64,000 nt of DNA from Bacillota bacterium (GCA_023426245.1 JAFABB010000001.1:85376-149375), one strand, 5' to 3'. Shown: positions 17,145 through 26,815, counted from the stretch's first letter. Numbers and translations are program-made. The notes: generated by a model from the sequence alone, not told the origin.

Positions 17145-18884
17145 TCTTCAAACTCCTCCCTGGTGATCGGATATACACTTACTTCTGAACCTTGATAAAT
17201 AAACAAAAAGATCTGCGGATTCCACTGGGGATTTTCCAAAGGGGCCGCCGCCACTTCCTGCGGATTACAATCAAACTCTTCAAAAATCACTCGTCTCTGG
17301 ATATCCCGGACTGCCAAATCATTCCACTCCGGAATATATTGTTGACGGTGGTTTTGGTTTTGCCAAAACTTATATCCTTTCGGATGCAAATCCGGATTGG
17401 ACTTCCCGGCCCAGACCGGTAGCTCCACCATTCGCTCCGAACTGAGCAAATCGTATTTCAACAGATTTTGTAAAGCCCGGCCGTCTAAATCCATTGAAAT
17501 GTAAAACTGTAATAAATAGTCATATAAATCTTTGACCTTATGAGAGTTTTCATCCAAACCCCGTTTTTTCCACCAGGTCGCAAAACCCTCAAACAACTGA
17601 AAGGGGGTGGAAAATTGAGGAATTAAGTAATCAAAACTTAGCCGAAAGCGCTCCGAATTATAATACCGTTCTAATAAGTCTTCAATAACTTTCAATTTCA
17701 AAAGCTCTTCATGAGATATCCAGCGGCTAGCCATCACTTCGTAGGGGGTTTCCCTGGTATACAAATATCCGTATTCCGCAGCCTTTTTACGCAATCCGGA
17801 ACCATGGAGAAGTTTTAAAAAACCGAGCTGCAAGCGGTTGGGCTTCAACAGCAGATTATCATTGAACGTTTTGGCAAAGCTCCGGTAGTCTTCTCCCGGC
17901 AACCCGGCGATGAGGTCCAAATGCACAAAAACTTTGGTCGTTTCCCGAAGCCTGCCTACATTTTGCCCAAGCCTGGGGAAATTCATCCTCCGCTCAATCA
18001 GGGAGAGGGTTTCCAGATTAGTGCTTTGGACCCCGATCTCAAACTGGAAAAAGCCCAAGGGAGCCTTTTCCAAGATTTCCAATGATTCCTCATCAAGCAA
18101 ATCGCCGACGATTTCGAAATGAAAATTGGTCCCACAGGGATATTGCTGACGCGCCTCCAATAAAAAGTCCCAGATTTCCTTGGCCCAGGACGGATTACAG
18201 TTAAAGGAGCGGTCTACGAATTTAACCTGCGCGATATCGGCTTTCATGAACGCCAATAATTCCGATTTTACTCTTTCCAAAGGGAAATACCTCACCCCGT
18301 GTTCGTTGGCGGAAAGGCAATATTGACAGGAAAAAGGACATCCACGGGTGGTTTCATAATAAACCAGCTTTTTACGAAAAGGCGCCAAATCCTCCGGATA
18401 TGGGAAAGGTATCACGCCCAAATCTGTGATATCTTCCCGTAAACGGTTTTGAATAATCCGGCTTCCCTCCCGGAATACCAGACCATCAATGAAACCCCAA
18501 TTCTTTCCAGAAGAAAGCTCATCCAACCATTCTTTGAATGTTAACTCGCCCTCACCCGCGAACCGCCGGACATTCTTCCATAATATCCCGGGGATCCGCA
18601 GAAACCTCACTACCGCCTAAAACGATTACCGTCCCGGGTGATAGAGCTTTCAGCCTTTGACAAAGAATACGGGTTTGTCCGATATTCCAAATATTACATG
18701 AAAAGGCCACCACATCGGCATGCTCAGAAAATATCTCACCGCAAACCCAAGATAATTCCTGATTGATGTTGAATTCCCTAAAGTAAAGTCCGGGATGGTC
18801 GTGCCGGTTAAATTGGAATAAATACCACAAGGCCAATGACGTATGGACAAATTTGGCATTCAAAGTCGTGAGAAAAATTTTCAT
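17141..18884 (-). pseudogene. B12-binding-domain radical SAM protein (DUF4080 type), frameshifted
   Basis: The N-terminal part (start ATG at 18884, MKIFLTTLNAKFVHTSLALWYL) is a cobalamin-binding-like domain with VIVLGGSEVSADP. It stops at about 18555 with CPAVRG. The continuation lies in another frame from about 18565 (FAGEGELTFKEWL), then the radical SAM core with TTRGCPFSCQYC and GVQSTNLETL, then a C-terminal DUF4080 region to 17141. One base at the GCGGGTGAG run near 18558-18566 separates the frames, and the usual few residues before RGEGE also seem missing. If restored, the protein would be ~580 residues, normal for this family. Substrate unknown. Real decay and sequence error cannot be told apart. 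It is coupled to the LiaF-like gene downstream. Confidence 0.7.
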
Positions 18885-18973
18885 GAAGTTATTATTTACC
18901 GTTATTTCCAAAAATCCTGCCGTAATTTCATTTCAACTTCGCAGGGTCCAATCTATCATTCTAAAAAGAAAAT

Positions 18974-18994
18974 AAGGCACAGAGTTCACAGAGG
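18974..18994. repeat. Short CACAGAG-type intergenic repeat
   Basis: Between divergent genes (18885-19111) a direct-repeat-like motif, GGCACAGAGTTCACAGAGG, occurs. It belongs with the CACGAAA and ACGGATTT motifs found elsewhere in non-coding parts of this window. No gene is seen in this gap. Confidence 0.35.
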
Positions 18995-19111
18995 AAAGAT
19001 TTTTTTCTCTATGTCCTGTGGCTAATAAAAAGTTTTTACCTATTATTAAATTACCGACAACAGGGTTTGCATCCAAATTGTCGAAGTCCAAGCGGAATCG
19101 AGGTGCTTTTT

Positions 19112-19939
19112 TTGTTTATAGATTGCCATATGCATGCTTTTGCGGATAAAATTGCCGATAAAGCCGTCAATCAATTGATTAACTATTATCAAATGCCCAC
19201 TCCCTTTGGAGGCCGTTTGGATGATGTCTTGGCTGCGGCGGATGAAGCAAGATTGGACGGACTGGTTCTATTGGTTGCCGCCACCAAACCGGAACAGGTA
19301 AAACCGGCCAATGACTGGGTATTATCGATGGTAAATCAATACCATCAAGAAAAAGAAAAAATGTTACCAAAACTCAAAATAGCACACTTCGGGACCTACC
19401 ACGTTGATGATCCTGAATGGCTTTCCGAAATCAAGCGGTTACGTTCAGCCGGTGTCAAGGGGATTAAGCTTCATCCAGAGTTTCAGGGTATCGACCTCGC
19501 CAATCCTAAATTAAAGCCTTTTTTGGAGGAAGTTAAAAATGATTTTATATTAATGATTCATGTAGGCGATCCGGTAGTTAGTCCCAACAATATGAGCACA
19601 CCGAAAAAAATTGCCGCCATTCTGGACGATTTCCCTGGAGTAAAGATTATTGCAGCCCACCTAGGCGGATACTGTTTTTGGGATGAAGCCTACGACGTCC
19701 TGGCCGGCCGCGATGTTTACCTGGACACTTCAAGCGCTCTCAGTTATATGGATCAGGGACTTGCCCGTAAAATATTCGCCAAACACGGTACTGATAAAAT
19801 CCTCTTTGGAAGCGATTTCCCTTTGCGCTCACCCAAACAAGATTTCGAAGTATTGGATAGGATTGATTGGCTATCCAGCAGGGATAAAGAGCGGATTTTA
19901 GGTTTAAACTGCGCGGAATTGCTGCCCGGGTTGAAATGA
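19112..19939 (+). CDS. Amidohydrolase-family (TIM-barrel) hydrolase or decarboxylase
   Basis: About 275 residues. I prefer the TTG at 19112 because GAGGTG lies 6 bases upstream and the product then opens directly on the first metal motif (FIDCHMHAF, an HxH). Further motifs are GVKGIKLHPEFQG, LMIHVGDP, IIAAHLGG and ILFGSDFPL with the metal-binding Asp. This pattern is that of amidohydrolase-2 (ACMSD-like) enzymes acting on C-N, C-O or C-C bonds of cyclic or carboxylated substrates. No signal peptide; cytoplasmic. It is transcribed divergently from the DUF4080 gene and stands alone. Substrate unknown. Confidence 0.8.
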   Translation: MFIDCHMHAFADKIADKAVNQLINYYQMPTPFGGRLDDVLAAADEARLDGLVLLVAATKPEQVKPANDWVLSMVNQYHQEKEKMLPKLKIAHFGTYHVDDPEWLSEIKRLRSAGVKGIKLHPEFQGIDLANPKLKPFLEEVKNDFILMIHVGDPVVSPNNMSTPKKIAAILDDFPGVKIIAAHLGGYCFWDEAYDVLAGRDVYLDTSSALSYMDQGLARKIFAKHGTDKILFGSDFPLRSPKQDFEVLDRIDWLSSRDKERILGLNCAELLPGLK

Positions 19940-19979
19940 GATTGGGATGACCCTTGTGATAACACAGACCTTTATGCGT

Positions 19980-20059
19980 CAGCCGGGACGGACCGATCCA
20001 ATCAGAATGTTTATGGTAAAGCATCCTTTCCGATAATAGACAAATCGCGGTCCCGGCTG
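19980..20059. other. Long-range inverted repeat
   Basis: CAGCCGGGAC at 19980-19989 pairs perfectly with GTCCCGGCTG at 20050-20059 across 60 bases. There is no T-run, so it is not a simple terminator. It lies between the convergent amidohydrolase and CPBP genes and may be part of a structured RNA or an insertion scar. Confidence 0.35.
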
Positions 20060-20135
20060 TCATACTTAATTTAAATAGTTATCGCCACTGGCTTTGGAAT
20101 GTTTTCAGTGAAATACAAAGCAAATAATACTCGGA

Positions 20136-21047
20136 TTATCCTTGTAAGTTACTATTTCCCGGTTTATAAAATTTCCACAAATATAAAAACCCTAAGGTTA
20201 TAATGATTGTTACAACAATTCCGCCTTCAGGTCCAAATTGGCCACCATTAATATAATTATTGGTAACGTTCTTTACCTTATATAAACCGTTCACATATAG
20301 TCCACTGACTTGAAAACCAAAAATAGTTCCTTCGAAAAAATTCCACATAATATGATAACCCGTTGACAACCAAATACTTCCTGTTTTCAAATACATATTT
20401 GAAAATAAAATTCCAGCCAAAAAAACATTGAATATCGCTAAAAAACTGATATTTTTGTTGCCTAAATGTAATGCTGTGAATACCAAAGAAGAAACTAACA
20501 CTGCAATTGAAGTTTTCCCCGTTTGTTTTAAAACTTCAATACAATACCCTCTCGAAAACAGCTCCTCGCTTATACCCGCTACAATAAATAAAATGAAACC
20601 TGTAAATAATGGGAATAGCGTTGTTGGTTTCAATAATTCCTTTTCGAGGATAACATTTCCCATTTTTAAAATAATCACAAACACTAGGCTCATGGAAATA
20701 ATTCCTAAAATAAGTCCCGTCCGTAAATCTTTATACCCATATCGTAAACTAATAAGGCCCATTCCAGACAGGGGCTTTTTATCAAACAATCTCCAAAAGA
20801 GAATAACTGAAAAAATCATACTTGCTTCCGTAAGAATGTTTATTGCAAATTGTATACCAACCTTACTTGTGGATACTTTGGAAATTGCAGTCAAAAAAGG
20901 AGGCGGGATGACTTTGGAAAGTATCATACAGATCAAACTGACCGTAATCACACTTGTAAAAATCATGATGCAAGAAGCTGCCAAGGTTATTATTATCTTC
21001 CAACCCGATCGAACTTGTGAATTGCTGTTTATAAAAATTTTCCTCAC
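20136..21047 (-). CDS. CPBP family intramembrane metalloprotease (CAAX/Abi)
   Basis: A 303-residue membrane protein with about eight hydrophobic helices. The catalytic CPBP motifs are EELFSRGY (EExxxR), FTALHLGNKN (FxxxH) and the later STGYHIMWNF (HxxxN-like), all in membrane segments. Members process prenylated or short peptides, or confer bacteriocin self-immunity. The start is a GTG at 21047 preceded by GAGGAG. No bacteriocin gene is recognised nearby. Monocistronic. Confidence 0.85.
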   Translation of the reverse strand: MRKIFINSNSQVRSGWKIIITLAASCIMIFTSVITVSLICMILSKVIPPPFLTAISKVSTSKVGIQFAINILTEASMIFSVILFWRLFDKKPLSGMGLISLRYGYKDLRTGLILGIISMSLVFVIILKMGNVILEKELLKPTTLFPLFTGFILFIVAGISEELFSRGYCIEVLKQTGKTSIAVLVSSLVFTALHLGNKNISFLAIFNVFLAGILFSNMYLKTGSIWLSTGYHIMWNFFEGTIFGFQVSGLYVNGLYKVKNVTNNYINGGQFGPEGGIVVTIIITLGFLYLWKFYKPGNSNLQG

Positions 21048-21175
21048 GGATTGCTCCTCTTATTGTGCATTTTGACATCATTCACTGTTTTACAGATTGA
21101 ATCCTCGAAATTATTCCATAAATATATCGGTTTCTGTTACCAAAAAATTATATTTTCAGGTTAATATTTCGAAAT

Positions 21176-21222
21176 TAAAAAAGACTCGTGAATTCTGCTG
21201 ATAATAATGAATTCAGGAGTCT
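21176..21222 (-). terminator. Rho-independent terminator after the MarC-type gene
   Basis: Minus-strand hairpin with 14-position arms (AGACTCxTGAATTC type, one central mismatch) and a loop of about 13 bases, followed by six T residues. It lies 47 bases downstream of the stop at 21269. Confidence 0.8.
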
Positions 21223-21268
21223 CTCGGTAGATTTCCAATCATCGCCTCGGTATATTAGCGCTTGGGCA

Positions 21269-21868
21269 TTATTTTTTCTCCAAAAACCCCAGGACGCCGC
21301 TCATAATCATCTGAGCTGAAAGCGCCGCAAGTACCAGGCCGGTAATTTTACACATAATGGTCAATCCCTGCTTTTTAATGAGTTTTTCGATTTCACCGCT
21401 AAGATACAATAACACCCCGACACCGATAATTGCCAGGCACAGGGCGCTGATTCCAATAACCCGTTCCCACATATGTTGCAATTCAACACCCATTACCAAT
21501 AAGGCTCCGGTGGTGGCAGGCCCTACTGTAACCGGTATTGCCAGCGGAACAACGGAAATGTCTTCATTGGAGTCTTTCGTTGGAATTTTATCAGTTCCTT
21601 GTACGAGAGCAATGGCTGACAACATCAGCAATATCCCGGTGCCAATCCGAAACGAATTTAAGGTAATCCCGAATAATGAAAAGATGACATCGCCGGTAAG
21701 AAATAAAATGATGCAAATGATGATCACCGAAAAAGTCACTTTAACAGCCAGCTTCTTTTTTTCCGGTAATTCCATGGCCCGGGTCATTGAAAGAAAAGTG
21801 GAAAGCAGGAAAAAGGGAGTCAACAGAAAGAAAAACTTAATAAAAATGTTGATAAATAAATTATGCAT
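21269..21868 (-). CDS. MarC family integral membrane protein
   Basis: A 199-residue, six-helix membrane protein with the MarC/UPF0056 signature: FFLLTPFFLLSTFLSMT near the N-terminus (NPxxxxxxFLSLT in the family), FRIGTGILLMLSAIALVQG, and the PLAIPVTVGPATTGALLVMG block. Normal family length. AGGAGAG precedes the ATG. The function of MarC proteins is unsettled; early links to multiple antibiotic resistance were not upheld. It is divergent from the DUF2278 gene at 22039. Confidence 0.88.
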   Translation of the reverse strand: MHNLFINIFIKFFFLLTPFFLLSTFLSMTRAMELPEKKKLAVKVTFSVIIICIILFLTGDVIFSLFGITLNSFRIGTGILLMLSAIALVQGTDKIPTKDSNEDISVVPLAIPVTVGPATTGALLVMGVELQHMWERVIGISALCLAIIGVGVLLYLSGEIEKLIKKQGLTIMCKITGLVLAALSAQMIMSGVLGFLEKK

Positions 21869-22038
21869 CTTCTCTCCTAAGTCGCAGTTGAAATTGAACT
21901 TTGAGCTAAATTGGGTATAACCATTCCAAAACTTTTGTTTCGACGAAGGTTGCCATTTTCCTTTTTGGTTATAACCCTGCTGAAGATAAAATATAAATAA
22001 CTAAAGAAAACCGAAAAATAAATGTACGGGAGGCCTCT

Positions 22039-23043
22039 ATGCCTTTAAAATCTTATTCAGTTCTAAAATGCAAGATCGTCGAAGGAAAAGAAGGGGAAAA
22101 ACAAAGTCCGCATTTTCAAATTCATGGAATGGACCAGAACAATATTCATTACAGGATCGCCGTCAATATTCACTCCCAAACAACCCCTTCCGATTTACTG
22201 TATTACTGCAAGGAAAACTTCGATCACCCCATCATCCAGAAAATATCTGCGCTAGCCACTGGCATGACACCACTGGCCGGTGTTAATCAATTTCCGGCAT
22301 TGGATTTTCTCCGGGGGAACCTCTTTGAACCTGTCAAAATGAAGATCTTACCAGCGGAGTTACCCGGTCCGGATAATGATCTCAATGAAAAAATCGCCAA
22401 GTATGTCCGCTGGGCGATTACTATGAACGATGCGGAACTTTATGCTTTTGGAGCGGCGTGGGGACCTGAGGAAAAATCAGATTCCTATTTCGGGTTTGAG
22501 CCGGGCCGGGGAATTCATGATATTCATATGAATCAGGGGAATTCGGGAAAATGGGCGGCAGATAACGGCCCCTGGCAAGACGGTGGATTATTCTTTCATT
22601 TTCCGGCCACTCAAAAATGGGTCGCCATATTTTTGGCGTTTCAATCCCAAAGCTTTATCACGGATAAGATCAGCGGTGAGCCGGTCGGTGATGGCGTTTT
22701 AGCCTCCGATCCCGCCGAATCGGTTCAGATTGTTGCCGCATTGGTCAACCCATCGGCTAAAAACCGCGAAAATGTGACTCTTATCAATCCTACCAATCAA
22801 AAAATCGACATTACCGACTGGGTTCTCACCGATAACTTAAACTTCAAGCGAATACTATACGGCGATATTCGCCCCGGAGAGTTGCTAACCATTCATTTAT
22901 CCCCGAAATCCAGTCCTCATGGCCATGGATTCACGAAGGAAAACGGGATTATTACATTGCTGGACCGAAACGGCCGCAAAGTCCATGGAGTTTACTATGG
23001 GGAAAAGGACTACCAAAGAACAGATTTTACGATTGTTTTTTAA
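22039..23043 (+). CDS. DUF2278 (YukJ) family protein with C-terminal lamin-tail-like domain
   Basis: A 334-residue protein. Residues ~1-215 match the YukJ/DUF2278 family: MPLKSYSVLKCKIVEG, HYRIAVNIHSQ, YAFGAAWGPE, and GIHDIHMNQGN followed by DGGLFFHFP. Residues ~230-330 form a beta-sandwich resembling the lamin-tail domain (ENVTLINPTNQKIDITDWVLTD, and GFTKENGIITLLDRNGRKVHGVYY). No signal peptide. GGGAGG precedes the ATG. The stop overlaps that of the convergent MutS-like gene by 4 bases. Function unknown; DUF2278 proteins are widespread and often carry such accessory domains. Confidence 0.85.
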   Translation: MPLKSYSVLKCKIVEGKEGEKQSPHFQIHGMDQNNIHYRIAVNIHSQTTPSDLLYYCKENFDHPIIQKISALATGMTPLAGVNQFPALDFLRGNLFEPVKMKILPAELPGPDNDLNEKIAKYVRWAITMNDAELYAFGAAWGPEEKSDSYFGFEPGRGIHDIHMNQGNSGKWAADNGPWQDGGLFFHFPATQKWVAIFLAFQSQSFITDKISGEPVGDGVLASDPAESVQIVAALVNPSAKNRENVTLINPTNQKIDITDWVLTDNLNFKRILYGDIRPGELLTIHLSPKSSPHGHGFTKENGIITLLDRNGRKVHGVYYGEKDYQRTDFTIVF

Positions 23044-24863
23044 TTCTGTTCTTCGACTTCGATGCCGGCCGCTTTCATCAGATACAAGGCATTCCTGGTT
23101 TCCGATATGCCGGGCCGTATCATATAGTCAAAATCGAGCTTTCCGTCACGAAAAAACTCTTGAAAATGATAATTTTTCACCTGTTTACATTCCTTCTCAA
23201 GCTCACCCAGTTCCAAATCATGGGTGGAAACCATACCGGCGGCTTGATTGCATATTAATTTCTTGATCAACACTTTCGCCCCCAGATGGCGATCGATAGA
23301 GTTCGTGCCCTTAAAGATTTCATCCAACAGGAAGAAAACGTTTTTTTGAGCGGCAGTGGCCTCCACAATCATTTTAATGCGCAGAATTTCAGCATAAAAG
23401 GTGGAAATATTCTTCTCCAGGTTATCGCTAACCCGCATACAGGTATAAATCTTCATCCGTGAGCAAGTTAAAGACCGGGCGCAAACCGGAGCTCCGGCAT
23501 AGGCCAAAACCAGATTAATGCCGGTCGTCCGTAGATACGTGCTTTTTCCGGACATGTTGGAACCCGTAATCAATAATACCCTGACCTCGTCTTGAATTTT
23601 CAGATCATTCCTTTTACGAGCCGCCTCCGGAAGCAAGGGATGTCCCAAGCTTTTTGCGGTGTAAACCGGAGTATCTTCGACAATCTCCGGGACGGCCCAC
23701 TCCGGATGATCGGAGTTCAATGTGGCTAAACTGGATAGGGCCTCCATTTCGCCGATTGTATCCAGCCAATTTCTCAAATTGCTCCCCGACTTTTGTTTCC
23801 AATTTTCCAAAGCGATGAGGCAATGATAGTCCCACAGGGTTAAAGTATTGAAAATTCCATACATGGCATGATCCCGGGTAGCTACCTGATCTGCTATTTT
23901 CACCAGCCGCCGCAGTTGAATTCCGGCGGTTTCTTCCTGTCGGTTCCGTAGTCCCTTTTGCATGCTTTTTAAATGAGCGGTGGCAAAACTTTTTTTCTCA
24001 ATATGAGCCAGCAATTCCTGATAAAGCTCCAGATTTTTGCGGTAATAGAACACCGTATTCAATATTTTCTTTCGTTGCTTACCATCAATTTTTAGGAATA
24101 TGTATTGTAACAACAATAACCCGGCAGGAACATAAATCGGTATTTTACGGGTAGTCAAGAGTATCAACCAAGTCCCCAAAGTAATCAAACTCAAAGAGCG
24201 GACCCCCAGGACTACCGCTTTTTTCGTATAAAAAGGCAACAGGTTCTTAGCCCATTCTACTAATTCCAAAGGGTCCTGATTTTTCCCAGACATTACAATA
24301 CCGTGAGCCGAAAACCATTGCCGCCATTTCAGATTTTTGGAAAGTTCACCGATAGCCTGCTGCCGCCGGGTAATGATGGAGGCACCTTCAGGCGGCTGAG
24401 TCAGAAGCGTCGCCAACCTCCGGCGGCCTAAAAAAGTATGGCCACTATTTGTCCATTGGAATAGAGAGGCTTTGCCGAAAATATCCAAATCCGATGAATA
24501 GGGGTGTTCATCGTCCTTAAATTCTTCCCCTGTATCCGGAAAGGCGGACCATCTTTTGTCAAAACGCCATAACGCTTGATCGTTCATATCCGTTAGAATA
24601 GCGGCCCATTTTTGATTTTCTTGAATTTGGCGGTGCCTCCAATCAATGATCAAAAGCAGGGCCACACTGGAAATAAACACCCCCCCGCTCCACCAGTACA
24701 TTTTATTCAATATAAAGATAATCATCATGGCTATTGCTGCCAGAATCACCCACAACTTGTATCGGATCATTCTGCGAAATCCTTTTTCCAGGACAGCCTG
24801 AAGATGCTGGTAATGTTGCTTTCTTCGGATATATTGGCGGGTTGGCTCTATCAAGTCAATCAT
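23040..24863 (-). CDS. Membrane-anchored MutS-family ATPase
   Basis: A 607-residue relative of MutS with only the core (domain III-like lever helices, ~90-400) and ATPase domain (~420-600). It lacks the N-terminal mismatch-reading domains and the Smr nuclease of MutS2. The ATPase has Walker A TGSNMSGKSTYLRT, DNLEKNISTFYAE, Walker B VFFLLDEIFKGTN and the STHDLELGELE histidine motif. Two hydrophobic segments near residues 35-75, and another pair around 215-255, predict membrane anchoring, as in a poorly studied group of MutS-like proteins in Bacillota and Bacteroidota. A role in mismatch repair is therefore doubtful. Transcribed alone; convergent with the DUF2278 gene. Confidence 0.85.
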   Translation of the reverse strand: MIDLIEPTRQYIRRKQHYQHLQAVLEKGFRRMIRYKLWVILAAIAMMIIFILNKMYWWSGGVFISSVALLLIIDWRHRQIQENQKWAAILTDMNDQALWRFDKRWSAFPDTGEEFKDDEHPYSSDLDIFGKASLFQWTNSGHTFLGRRRLATLLTQPPEGASIITRRQQAIGELSKNLKWRQWFSAHGIVMSGKNQDPLELVEWAKNLLPFYTKKAVVLGVRSLSLITLGTWLILLTTRKIPIYVPAGLLLLQYIFLKIDGKQRKKILNTVFYYRKNLELYQELLAHIEKKSFATAHLKSMQKGLRNRQEETAGIQLRRLVKIADQVATRDHAMYGIFNTLTLWDYHCLIALENWKQKSGSNLRNWLDTIGEMEALSSLATLNSDHPEWAVPEIVEDTPVYTAKSLGHPLLPEAARKRNDLKIQDEVRVLLITGSNMSGKSTYLRTTGINLVLAYAGAPVCARSLTCSRMKIYTCMRVSDNLEKNISTFYAEILRIKMIVEATAAQKNVFFLLDEIFKGTNSIDRHLGAKVLIKKLICNQAAGMVSTHDLELGELEKECKQVKNYHFQEFFRDGKLDFDYMIRPGISETRNALYLMKAAGIEVEEQN

Positions 24864-24950
24864 TCCTTTTTACCATTTAAAATTCCACTTATATTTTACA
24901 TCCATTATAACGTAAAATTTGATGACATAATTCCAAACATAACCCAAATG

Positions 24951-24989
24951 AAAAAAGGCCAACTGTGAGTTTTCCAGTTGGCCTTTTTT
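24951..24989 (-). terminator. Strong terminator, usable in both directions
   Basis: A perfect 9-bp stem GGCCAACTG/CAGTTGGCC with a 9-base loop, flanked by A6 on one side and T6 on the other. On the minus strand it ends the outer-membrane-type gene at 25004-25630. Confidence 0.92.
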
Positions 24990-25003
24990 CATCGAAACCA
25001 GTA

Positions 25004-25630
25004 TTACTTAAAAAGAAAGGTCGCTCCCATCATCCAACGGTCCATATCTACCAAGCCAAAATTGAGCTTAACTTGGGAACCAAAAGATAACTTGGTTCCC
25101 ATATTCAACCGGTGGGAATCTCCTTCCACATAAAGGTCGACACGGCTGAGTTCGCTGCCCTTCCCGGGATAAAACGCTTTATTGATACCGCCGAATACAC
25201 CGTCATACCATCCTCCACCAGCCCCTATATAACCATCAATACCGGCATCCCTAAAATTCTTGGAGAGGACAATGTAAGGCGATATATCATCCCTGCCCAA
25301 ATCTTGGATACCCACAGCCAACCCTGGAGAATCTTTTTTCTCTTCGAGAATACGGAATTTCGCCCGAACCGAAAAATCAGTATCATCAGAATAATGAAAA
25401 GCTGCTATACCAAGCTCAAAATCCTTCACAAGACCTAAGTCCAAATTAAAGTAACTTAAATTATCTTCGGCGAAATTAACCGCCGCTCCTACTTGACCCG
25501 GAGCTAATGTCGTTGGGGTCGGTGTGTACATTAAATCGGTAACCCCGAGAACCCCGGCGGCCATCGTCAGGTTTGTTACGGAAAACAATAATGCCATACT
25601 TAAAACGAACCAGGAAAAACGTCTCATCAT
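25004..25630 (-). CDS. YjbH-like outer-membrane beta-barrel protein
   Basis: A 208-residue protein with a signal peptide (about 1-24, ending TMAAG). It is followed by GVTDLMYTPTPTTLAPGQVGAAVNFAED and a series of alternating amphipathic strands (LSYFNLDLGLVKDFELGIAAFHY, DFSVRAKFRIL), ending MGATFLFK with a terminal aromatic. The opening with PTPTTLxxGxxG and the repeated short strands match small YjbH-type barrels. A barrel needs an outer membrane, which fits the PagL-like and patatin-barrel genes elsewhere in the window. GGAGG precedes the start region at 25630. Monocistronic with a strong terminator. Function unknown. Confidence 0.65.
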   Translation of the reverse strand: MMRRFSWFVLSMALLFSVTNLTMAAGVLGVTDLMYTPTPTTLAPGQVGAAVNFAEDNLSYFNLDLGLVKDFELGIAAFHYSDDTDFSVRAKFRILEEKKDSPGLAVGIQDLGRDDISPYIVLSKNFRDAGIDGYIGAGGGWYDGVFGGINKAFYPGKGSELSRVDLYVEGDSHRLNMGTKLSFGSQVKLNFGLVDMDRWMMGATFLFK

Positions 25631-25718
25631 GGTAAAAACCTCCTTTTACAGATTACTAGTTTGTCATATATGAACAGGTTCTATTCATGTAATGTCTTTC
25701 CTGTTGGAAATTTAAGGT

Positions 25719-26429
25719 CTATTTGATGCTGAAAGGATTGTAATCGGCATGATAATCATAATAATCTTCATTTTCATGTTTCTTAAGCCAGCCGATAACT
25801 CCATAGGTAAGTGGCGTGGCAATTATCTCATAAAAAGTTTTAAAAATGTAATTCGAAATCAAAACATTGATTAACAATGCCTGTTCCCATAAACCGCTGA
25901 AGGCGATGAATACAAACAATGCCGAATCAATCAATTCCCCCACAATCGTCGAACCAATGGTGCGAGTCCACAAAAACCTACCCCGGGTCCAGATTTTCAT
26001 TTTGGAAAGGATAAAGCTATTGCTGAATTCGCCCGCAAAATAAGCAATTATACTGGCGATGGCAATCCGCGGCGCAGTCATCAACAGTTCTTTGTAGGAC
26101 CCTTGTAATTTCCACAAAGGATCGGCAGGTATCACCCCGACTATCCAAATCACCACCGCCATCAACGCTAACCCGAAAAAACCCGACCATATGACCCGCC
26201 TAGACTTTTCATAGCCGTAAACTTCGGTTAAAACGTCGGCAAAAATATAACTGAAAGGAAAAAGCAATGTTCCGCCATCAAAAGAAAAATGGATTTTCGT
26301 AAAAGGTAGGGGAATGGTGATTGCTTTCACGGAAACGATATTGCTGATAATTAAGATGGCTACAAAAAGGCCTAAAATGAGATCAAAGTACCTGTACTGC
26401 CGTTGTTGCTGGTTTGCGCTTATTGTCAT
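25719..26429 (-). CDS. Queuosine precursor transporter, YhhQ/DUF165 family (second copy)
   Basis: A 236-residue six-helix membrane protein. Diagnostic features: FSYIFADVLTEVYGYEKSRRVIWSGF, GEFSNSFILSKMKIWTRGRFLWTRTIGSTIVGELIDS, and the cytoplasmic tail ending DYHADYNPF. YhhQ-type proteins import queuine, preQ0 or preQ1 for queuosine tRNA modification. It starts 2 bases after the queF stop, and GGGGAG from the end of queF serves as its ribosome binding site. It is a paralogue of the first gene of the operon, so the cell has two transporters under one preQ1 riboswitch. The two may differ in substrate (for example preQ1 versus preQ0 or queuine). Confidence 0.9.
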   Translation of the reverse strand: MTISANQQQRQYRYFDLILGLFVAILIISNIVSVKAITIPLPFTKIHFSFDGGTLLFPFSYIFADVLTEVYGYEKSRRVIWSGFFGLALMAVVIWIVGVIPADPLWKLQGSYKELLMTAPRIAIASIIAYFAGEFSNSFILSKMKIWTRGRFLWTRTIGSTIVGELIDSALFVFIAFSGLWEQALLINVLISNYIFKTFYEIIATPLTYGVIGWLKKHENEDYYDYHADYNPFSIK

Positions 26430-26431
26430 TT

Positions 26432-26815
26432 TTAGCTCTCCCCAAACGTTGCTGTTGCAGTAATCTTAATGCCGCCCCTGGGCTTTTGGGAAACAGTCAC
26501 CGTACACCAATGGGGTTTGCAAACCTCAAAAATGTCCTGAGCAATTTTTGCCGCTAAGGCTTCACAAAACCTTCCTTCTTCCCGAAAACTCCAAAGATAA
26601 AGCTTCAAACTCTTGCTTTCGATACAATATCCGTCGGGAGCAAATTCGATGGTTACAGTCTCCCAATCCGGTTGTCCTGTGACAGGACACAAGCTGGTTA
26701 CTTCATCACTTTCCAAAACCACTTTGTCAACCCCTTCTGGTTTCGGAAAAATCTCAAGTTTCCTTGCCGGCGTCCGGACTGTATTGCCCAACGCCTCAAA
26801 TTCATATTGTTCCAT
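26432..26815 (-). CDS. queF: NADPH-dependent 7-cyano-7-deazaguanine reductase
   Basis: Reduces preQ0 to preQ1 in queuosine synthesis. The ATG at 26815 gives a 127-residue protein with GGAGG 6 bases upstream; longer readings run far into the preceding gene. The catalytic cysteine and aspartate lie in SLCPVTGQPD, and the unimodular QueF motif ESKSLKLYLWSFR is intact, followed by HWCTVTVSQKPRGG. The start overlaps the end of the first transporter gene by 14 bases. The co-transcribed transporters suggest salvage of preQ0 or preQ1 from outside; no queC, queD or queE is present in the window. Confidence 0.95.
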   Translation of the reverse strand: MEQYEFEALGNTVRTPARKLEIFPKPEGVDKVVLESDEVTSLCPVTGQPDWETVTIEFAPDGYCIESKSLKLYLWSFREEGRFCEALAAKIAQDIFEVCKPHWCTVTVSQKPRGGIKITATATFGES

